From positions 1,178,001 through 1,242,000 of the forward strand of contig PQWQ01000001.1 of assembly GCA_002943765.1 (NCBI GenBank): DNA of 64,000 nucleotides, read 5' to 3'. Of this stretch, positions 56,623 to 64,000 are shown one piece after another. This DNA comes from Psoroptes ovis. Taxonomy: Eukaryota > Arthropoda > Arachnida > Sarcoptiformes > Psoroptidae. The position numbers and the translations under genes were made by a program. The notes under the pieces are model-generated. The model was not told the DNA's origin, ran no database searches, and worked only from the letters and a program-made list of their open reading frames with translations. Within the stretch, counting starts at the first letter, position 1, and every line of letters starts with the position of its first letter.

Positions 56623-56800
56623 ATTACCGCTCGCCGTGATCGCAATTTTCATTTTAATTTTGTATGCAAAAAAAAAAACGGAGATGAAGAAGAGGAAAAC
56701 ATTTTTCAATTTAAAATTCGTTTCATATCATGCATTCATTTATGTTTGGATGGAAATTGAAATGTTGAATTGTTGATTCTTAAATTTTTGACACACAAAA

Positions 56801-56821
56801 TGAATGAATGAATGAATGAAT
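56801..56821. repeat. (TGAA)n microsatellite
   Basis: Five tandem TGAA units followed by further scattered GAAT motifs. Confidence 0.85.
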
Positions 56822-57810
56822 CAAATGAATCAAGTAAATGAATGAATCAACTGAATGAATGGAAACATATTAAAGAAATTAGGCAAACAACAATGAAATA
56901 TGTGTTTATTTATAAACATTGAGATAAACAATTTACAAACATTGAATCGAATTTTACAATTTCAAAGAGAAACTAGAAATGAAACCATTCTATTATTTTA
57001 CCTTTTTACATTGGAAAATTTGGTTTTACTTGATTGATTTTTTTTCTCGATTCAATTCATTATTCAATGCTCAGTTGATAATTCATTCATTCATTCATTC
57101 CATCTATATTACATATACAGATACATTTACAATTCAATTTATTTGGATTTCTGTTTAATTAATTATTTGGATTTTTTGCTGTCGAATTCATTTGGAATCA
57201 TTATCATTTTTAATGATAATCATATATTCATGCGATCACAATAATAATAATTGAGATGATAATATCCAAATAAATCTTTAATTTTTTCTTTTGAAACCTG
57301 TTGAATCAAATAAAATCTGCTGAATATTTCATTATCGTCATTACCAATGCGACTGCGAATGATGATGATGATAATCTTGATTTCAATTTTTAATGCTTTG
57401 TCAGGGTCGTCGTGCAGGGATTAAGAATAAATAATATTAAGACAAAGATAAATAAAAATGGTTCAACAATGCATCAACACTTGGTAAATAAATTAATTAT
57501 TTGAAAAAATAAAAATCAAGATAATCATAATAATAATAATGAATGATAATTTCAAAACATTTGTTTACATTAATTCTCCTAATAATTAACATTTTTTAAT
57601 TATGTTAATTATAATTAAGAATAAACAATTAAGAAAACAAATGAATAGAACAAATAAATGAATGAAAAAAAAAAACAAACGAAAATCAAATAAAAACAAA
57701 CAATTCTCATTCAAATAATAACAATAATAATAGAAAAGCACAAAAAATCATGTTTTAAATATTTTAAATCATTGAATAAATATTTTCTCACACACCTTTT
57801 CTCCCACAGC

Positions 57811-57838
57811 TTATTATTATTATTATTATTATTATTAT
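57811..57838. repeat. (TTA)n microsatellite
   Basis: Nine perfect TTA units plus one base. Confidence 0.9.
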
Positions 57839-57884
57839 CAACAAAAGATTGTCAATTTTTCCATGAAAAATTTATGTAACCGTA

Positions 57885-57904
57885 ATCATCATCATCATCA
57901 TCAT
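57885..57904. repeat. (ATC)n microsatellite
   Basis: Six to seven perfect ATC units. Confidence 0.85.
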
Positions 57905-60325
57905 TTTCAAAATGATAACAATTGACAAACAAACAAATGATTTCATGATTCAAATTGTCGCCCTCATCACCATCATCATCATTATTATTATTATTTTTTT
58001 CAAATGAAATATGAAAATAGATTTAATTTGATTTTGATTCTTTTGAAAAAAATTGACTGAAATAAATTAAAGTTTATTTTTAATTTAAATTTCTAAATTT
58101 AAAACAATTTTTTTTTTCAAATCATTTTTCACATGTCCAGCTGTCGCCAATGGACAATTGAATTAGATAAATAAAATAAAATAAAATTGAATCAAATCAA
58201 ATTAAATACGAAACAAAAATAAACAAATGTGGCCAAGATCAATTATCTAAGATTATAATCATTGCTTCAATAGATTATCTTAACATTATTATTTTTAAAG
58301 AATTATTTTTCATTCATTTTATTTCTTTCTTTTTTTCATTTTGTTATTTTAATCCTTTGTTTATCTATCATTGCTTTGTTTGATGATAATAATCAAATTT
58401 TTCAAATCATCAAATTAATGATTATAATCGTGCACCATCGAGAAGGTGAAATCAAGTTTTTAAAAGAACAAAAAGAGTTGAAATTTTTCAAGTGATTTAA
58501 AAATTAATCATTACATTTGCACGTGCAGATTTTTATCTTTGATTTCATTTCATTTCATTAATTTTTCCGAACACAAAATTCAAATAATGATCAAAACGAG
58601 TTAATCAAATTTAAATTTTGAATTTTAAATGATTACATTGAATGATCAGGGAAAAATCATTCAATAATTCATATTTCAATCGTAATGATCATCATCATAT
58701 ATGATAGATGGATGATCAAATTTTGGAACGTTTAGGATATCAAAATCATGGAAACACGAAATGGAACAAATAAAATGATTTAAATTCAATTAAATTTCAA
58801 TTTGAATATTTAATTCATGTTCAGTTCAAAATAAAGAAAACATTTTAATAAAATCAATAAAACAAGAAACAAAAATAGAAAAAGAAATAATTATAAGGAT
58901 CAAAATCAAATGATTTGATTGTTTTTTCATTCATTTATTACTATTACGATCATAACATTATCATTATGATCATTTCAAAGATAATAATAACAGTAATTGA
59001 TATCATATCATATGTTTGAAACATAAATAAATACAATCATACAAACAAACATCGCCTACAGACAATCCAACAAGATCCAGGATTTCATTTCATTTTTGCA
59101 TCAATTTCTTTGTTGTCTTTGTTTCCATTTGCATTAAGTTACCATTTTTTCAGATCTGAAGAAATGAAACAAACAAACTCAATTCAATGATCCATTCATG
59201 TTTGTTTATTTATTTATTTATTTGTTTGTTTGTTGTTGTTTTTGATCATGATGATGATGATTATGATGATAATAATCATCATCATTACACTCATTATTAT
59301 TGTTATTTTGATTATTATTTTTATTATCAACAAACAAACAAATACGAGCAAGCAAGCAAACAAACAAAAATACAAATACAAATTATAATTTGACCATTTA
59401 TTTATTTATTCAATGAATTCATTCGTTTATTTATTTATTTATTTGTTGCATGCAAGTCATGAAATTTCTGAAATTTCATTTCATTTAGTTCCCTGTATAC
59501 ATTTCAATTTGGGCAAATTTTTCAAATTTAGTTTCTTTGCTTTGTTTGTTTTCATCAATTTTATTTTGTTTACGATTTATGAGGAAAAATACAACGAAAC
59601 AAAATGAATGAACGATTGAATTCGGCTATGAAACATTTGCTAATTATTATTCGTTCGTTTGTTCGTTTCATTCATTCAGTTTCATTTCGATGAATTGAAT
59701 CAAATACAATTGTTTTTATGCGAGTACACGAAATAATAACAATAATAATTGTAAAAAATTGTAATTGTAATAAATAAATAAATAAAAGATGTTAATTGAT
59801 GTTAATTATTATTAATAATTATGTTTAAAATATTAATAATTATTATTTTCTACGAACAAATAAACACAAATTATCATGAATGTCAAATACATGATTATCA
59901 TTGATGATTTGACAGATGGTAAAATTCTGTTTAAATTATTATTATGTTCATTGATCTTCATTGATCATAATTATTATTATCATTGCTTTTACTGCTGAAA
60001 AATTGATTAATTGTAAAAAAAATGACTAATTACAAATTAAGGTCATTTGAATTGAAAAAAAACAACGATCACCCTTTCATTAACAGGTTAGTTTGTTGCC
60101 TTAAAAATGTAGGTTATTGGGGAATCGGGAAAAGTTTGAAATGACGGTGTTAACTTCGAAATTGACGTTGTTGCTTTGAAAATTTTAAATTTTGACGTGT
60201 TTTATCGCATTCACACACACATTTTGACACGTGGATCATTTTTGTTTTTATTTTGGTAAATTTTGATCATTTTTTGGCAAATTTTCATTGATTTTATCTA
60301 TTAAATTTGATAATTGAAACATAAA

Positions 60326-62130
60326 ATGTCCGGCGGTAAAATTTATCGATTCGTCAATACATTACACCAAGTAATATATTGTTTATTTGATCGATTTTCA
60401 ATTCTGATTGATTTTATCTTTGTCCAATAATTTAGCGATTACAACAATCATCTTCTGATAAAAATGATTTTGTCACCAAAGGAATCCTATTCGGTCACAA
60501 TTCTAATGCTGAAAATTGTTCATATTGTTTAGGATGTTGCCAAAACATTGATGATATTCCATTTGGCAGCATATTTTTAGGTGTTTTTTCGCTAGAATCA
60601 TTTGATTCTGAAGCAATCATCGATTATTGCACAGAATTGAGTAAAGATAAAAAATCTGGAAAATTATTAGTTTATAATTTTCATAATAATGAAGATAAAG
60701 TTTCATTATTCGATATTAAAACCAAGAAATTGATAGATTCCGTAATCGAAATTGTTGATTATCAATCGGCTTTACAATCATTGGTACAAATAAAATTAAT
60801 TGTAAATTTTCCACTAAAAATTTCGATCAACGATGCAAAAATCATTGAAACAAATATCAGAGATGATAGTTTGAATGATGGCAAATTTAAATTAAAAATG
60901 TCTTCATCTTTTGCATTAAATAATGATAACGACATGAATAAATTATTGATCGAAAATCTATATGAACAATTGAATGAATTTGATGAATTGCAAGATATAC
61001 AAATACCGGCCAATATGAAAAAGAAAATGATTGAAAAATCACAAAAACAATTTCGTGCTCGTAAACATTTATTAGAATTCAGTTTGAACGATAATAATAT
61101 TGCTACCGATTCAATGATAGTTCCGGAAAAATTGCAATTAAATGAAAATTATGAATTTAATTACAAATTCAACATTTATTATCTGTTACCGATGCAAAAT
61201 AATCTTCAACAACTATATAAATTATTCATTAATTCAATTAACAAAATTTTACAATCATTGAAAACATATTTCGATGATTTTGACAACGATCGTACATTTC
61301 CAATATCAATGCCACAAGTAGTAAATTTCTATGAACCATCCATTTATACGCACATTATAACATCAATTTATTTTAAAAATAATGATAAAAATGAACGTAA
61401 ATTATTGCATTTGAAATATTTAATATCAATGAAACGACCAACATTCAAATTGGTGCAAATGATCGATAGTAATAGAATTAATGTTGGAAAAAAATTAATG
61501 AATGTTCATCAAAATTTACCGAGACCTGCTGATATTAAAAATGGTAAATGCTATATTGTGCATGGAAAATATATCTATTTTCATTATAATCAAGATAATA
61601 TTAATGATAATGGTTGGGGTTGTGCATATCGTTCATTACAAACAATTATATCATGGTTTCAACTACAAGGTTACATTGATATTGATTCGATACCAACACA
61701 TAAACAAATACAGCAAGCATTAATTGATTGTGGTGATAAACCGGAAAATTTTCTAGGTTCATCAAAATGGATCGGTTCACAAGAAGTTTGCTATGTATTG
61801 AATCATTTATATGGTGTTCAATCGAAAATAATATTCGTCAGTTCTGGAGCTGAATTATCATCAAAAACAAGAGATCTGATCAAGCATTTTCAAATGAATG
61901 GTACACCAATTATGATTGGTGGCGGTGTATTAGCTCATACAATCATTGGTATCGATTTTGATGAAACGAATGGTGATGTCAAATATTTAGTGTTAGATCC
62001 GCATTATGTAGGTGATGAAGATTTGAACAATATACACAAAAAAGCTGGCTGTTCATGGAAATCGTTATCATTTTGGGATAAGAATTCATTTTATAATCTT
62101 TGTTTACCACAAATCATCGATGATTATTGA
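60326..62130 (+). CDS. UFSP2: UFM1-specific peptidase 2
   Basis: Cysteine protease that matures the ubiquitin-like modifier UFM1 and removes it from substrates, notably at ER-bound ribosomes. Exons 60326-60370 and 60436-62130 join in phase 0 to 579 residues (human 469; the extra length is in the N-terminal half). The C78 peptidase core is at the C terminus. It has DNGWGCAYRSLQTI with the nucleophile Cys, SIPTHKQIQQALIDCGDKP, SKWIGSQEVCYVLNHLYGVQ, and GTPIMIGGGVLAHTIIGIDF. LDPHYVG carries the Asp and His of the triad, and FYNLCLP lies near the end. All catalytic residues are present. A 45-base first exon supplies MSGGKIYRFVNTLHQ; downstream in-frame sequence lacks another good early ATG. Confidence 0.94.
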
Positions 62131-62229
62131 TGATTTTTTTGTTGAATTTTTTCAAAATTTTAAAATAAAATGTTTTTAAATTTTTTCGAGACGTCCTTTG
62201 TGAATTGAATTTTTTTGATTGAACTTACA

Positions 62230-62236
62230 CATGCGC
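62230..62236. promoter_or_regulatory. CATGCGC motif upstream of BubR1
   Basis: NRF1/ewg-like half site 122 bases before the BubR1 ATG. It is the same heptamer as that upstream of RALGAPB. Confidence 0.2.
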
Positions 62237-62270
62237 TAATCGAATGTTGGCATCGAAAAACCGTTAAAAG

Positions 62271-62284
62271 TTTAAGCGCGTTTT
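62271..62284 (+). promoter_or_regulatory. TTTAAGCGCG element, E2F-like
   Basis: TTTAAGCGCGTTTT lies ~75 bases before the start codon of a mitotic checkpoint gene. It loosely resembles E2F sites (TTTSSCGC). Speculative, motif only. Confidence 0.2.
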
Positions 62285-62357
62285 ATTTTTATTTTCTTTT
62301 TGATTCTTCAATTCACATCTTATTGAAATCCCTTGAAATTGTATTTTGTCAAAGAAA

Positions 62358-64000
62358 ATGGATGATCCAGAAATTTTTAAAGAAAATGTTCAACCTTTAA
62401 GACAAGGCAGAAGAATCAGTGAATTAAAAGCAGCATTAACAAATGATGATAATCAACGTGAATCAATTAGACAGTAAGATTTTGTGTTTATATAAATGTA
62501 ATTGTAATATGATTGTTTCATATTTTTTTCCCAAATTAGAAAATTTGAAAATGAAATCAAGCAAGCAGATAATGATAATGATAAATTGTTTGATTTATAT
62601 CGCCGCTACATTGAATGGATTCAACAAAATTATCCAAGCGGCTGTAAGAAAATAAAATTCAGTGAAATATTGGAAAAATGTATCAAAAAATTTTATAAAA
62701 ATGATAAATATCGAAATGATGAACGCATGTTGACAATATTTTTATGTTATATCAATATTGTTAAAAACCCTATTGATGTATTCAAGGCATTCTACAAATA
62801 TAATTTTGCTAGAAAATTATCAAAATTCTACATCGAATGGGCATATCATTTAGAAATACAGCAACAATATAAAATGGCGATACAAGTTTTAAAATATGGC
62901 ATAGAAAATAATGCTGAACCATTGTCGAATTTAAATCGAATGCTGAATGATTTAGAAGTGCGAACCCTACGTTTCATAATGAAAAATGAAAATGATGATG
63001 ATAAACCTATAGTCGATGATAATGAACGCAAAGCATTGAATAAATTAAAAACAATTAGAGATCGTCATGGAAATGCAAAAGCACCGATAAAAAGAACAAT
63101 GATTGATACTAATAGTCAACCTAAAAAATTGTCCAGTAATAATGATGCCAACAATAACGACAAACAATCGAATGATCAGCCATTTGAGATCTTCATTGAA
63201 AATAATGATGATAATAATAATGCCGATTGTAATGATCTTAAAGAAAATTTTAATGATGACCCTAAAGAAAATAAACTGAAAATTGAAAAATGGACTAATG
63301 TCAAATTAGATTTGAAAAAAGTTCCAAAAAATAATATTAAAGAAGAATTTAAAATATATTGCGACGATGAAGCGAATGAAAATGATAAAAACGAAGATAA
63401 AAATGTAAATATAGATGAACCTAAATATCCTATTGTAATACTTGGTGACAAAGAAAAATTGAAAGGATGGATTTTATACAATCGTATGGATGAAATTTAT
63501 TGCGATAATACTGAATATCAACTTGAAGAAATCAAATATAAAAAATGGTTGAAAAAACAGAAAGAAAAAGAAGAGCAAATACAAAAACAAAAAGAACAAG
63601 ATGAAATTTTAAAAAAACAATCAATCATCGAGAAATTATCAACTACTAAGAATGATGAATTTTTATGCAATTCTACCAAAAATATGTCGATGATCCTTGC
63701 AACATATTTTAATGGAACTCTATATAATACAATGTATCAAACACAATATAATGAACAATCGACTATTATCAAGCCGAACGCAAATCAAATGGAAAAATTT
63801 GAAATATTTCAAGATTCTATGCTCAAAAATCCATCATTAACACCTTTTCAAAATTCCGTCATAAAATCATCGAATAAGCTAAATTATGGAGAAGGAATGA
63901 CTGCACGATTAAGTCCGATCGTTGAAATCAGTCGTGAATCAAATAAATCTTCATTATCATCTTCCTCATCATCGTCATCATCAACAAGTACAATTAGTAA
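62358..64000 (+). CDS. BUB1B: Spindle checkpoint protein BubR1/Mad3 (BUB1B), 3' truncated by window
   Basis: Component of the mitotic checkpoint complex; inhibits APC/C-Cdc20 and recruits PP2A-B56 to kinetochores. Exons 62358-62473 and 62540-64000 (open at the right edge) give ~525 residues. A KEN box opens the protein (FKENVQPLRQGR, KEN at residues 8-10). The Bub1/Mad3 TPR domain follows (YRRYIEWIQQNYPSGC, RNDERMLTIFLCYINIV, FYIEWAYHLE, GIENNAEPL). Then come an ABBA-type motif FEIFIE (254-259), two further KEN triplets (273-275 and 281-283), and a GLEBS-like Bub3-binding segment (EIYCDNTEYQLEEIKYKKWL, ~355-375). LSPIVE (496-501) is an LxxIxE PP2A-B56 site followed by a Ser-rich run, as in the vertebrate KARD. 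The kinase or pseudokinase domain would lie beyond the window. Confidence 0.93.

Larger units (their letters stand above)
53613..60325. other. 6.7-kb gene-poor, microsatellite-rich region upstream of furrowed
   Basis: No ORF here resembles a protein family; those at 53999-54193, 55905-56165, 56029-56408, 56506-56709, 59187-59393 and 59413-59607 are low-complexity. It holds many simple repeats (GAT/ATC, ATTC, TTA, TTTA/TTTG types), AT palindromic stretches (around 54681-54725), and scattered GATGAT/CATCAT runs. Flanked by the divergent genes furrowed (-) and UFSP2 (+), it probably contains furrowed 5' UTR exon(s), introns and enhancers. This is inference from position. Confidence 0.5.

Noticed and set aside
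56506..56709. Asp/Gly-rich minus-strand ORF
   Set aside because: Translation of an ATC/CAT repeat tract.
59187..59607. Two plus-strand ORFs with Leu/Ile/Phe-rich starts
   Set aside because: Made of TTTA/TTTG and GAT repeats; no family resemblance.
53613..60325. tRNA or well-known microRNA genes in the large gap
   Set aside because: By eye I found no T-loop/anticodon arrangement and none of the common conserved microRNA seeds in a hairpin; a covariance-model search would be decisive.
1..64000. Bacterial-type features (operons, Shine-Dalgarno sites, CRISPR, prophage) and endogenous viruses
   Set aside because: Spliced eukaryotic genes throughout; no viral polymerase, capsid or integrase-like ORF and no regular repeat-spacer array was seen.

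Overview
The window is eukaryotic nuclear DNA: AT-rich, with spliced genes, GT-AG introns mostly 55-120 bases long, and intergenic gaps often under 300 bases. It contains arthropod-type orthologues (a short stop/MACF spectraplakin and a furrowed-type sushi/C-lectin receptor). The small introns, very tight packing and AT-rich codons suggest a compact arthropod genome, most likely an acariform (astigmatid, dust-mite-like) mite. That species guess is inference from style, not from a marker. No rRNA, tRNA, CRISPR array, provirus or intact transposon was seen.

Layout. 1-5652 (+): 3' end of a spectraplakin, open at the left edge. 5976-10253 (-): ERGIC2, the meiotic recombinase DMC1 and the GPI mannosyltransferase PIGM, packed tightly. 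10484-12636 (+): ribosome-associated chaperone DNAJC2. 12694-19800 (-): RALGAPB and COG8. 21181-22101 (+): RAB10. 22599-23951 (-): SLC35A2-like nucleotide-sugar transporter. 24714-25538 (+): a protein derived from a Tigger/CENP-B-type transposase but without its DDE domain. 25616-26921 (-): a divergent Rab-like GTPase and 6-pyruvoyl-tetrahydropterin synthase. 27596-28968 (+): ARFGAP1. 29177-44041 (-): midasin (MDN1), an unbroken 14.9-kb ORF. 44290-45446 (-): SLC35A3-like transporter. 45807-47501 (+): USP14. 47826-53612 (-): furrowed. 53613-60325: gene-poor, microsatellite-rich DNA upstream of furrowed. 60326-62130 (+): UFSP2. 62358-64000 (+): BubR1 (BUB1B), open at the right edge.

How they relate. 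These are mainly single-copy housekeeping genes and do not form one pathway. Seven concern the ER/Golgi (ERGIC2, PIGM, COG8, RAB10, ARFGAP1 and two SLC35A transporters). Others act in ribosome biogenesis or translation (MDN1, DNAJC2), ubiquitin-family processing (USP14, UFSP2), and chromosome segregation or meiosis (BUB1B, DMC1). Several neighbours converge so closely that their 3' UTRs must overlap if the visible poly(A) signals are used.

Exon structures were joined by eye from splice sites, reading frame and family alignment, and all reported joins keep frame. The least ordinary items are the DDE-less Tigger-derived gene, the degron/docking-motif series in BubR1, the intronless midasin, a GTPase with an altered switch-II motif, and the overlapping convergent gene ends. 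I did not find a clearly new multi-gene system.
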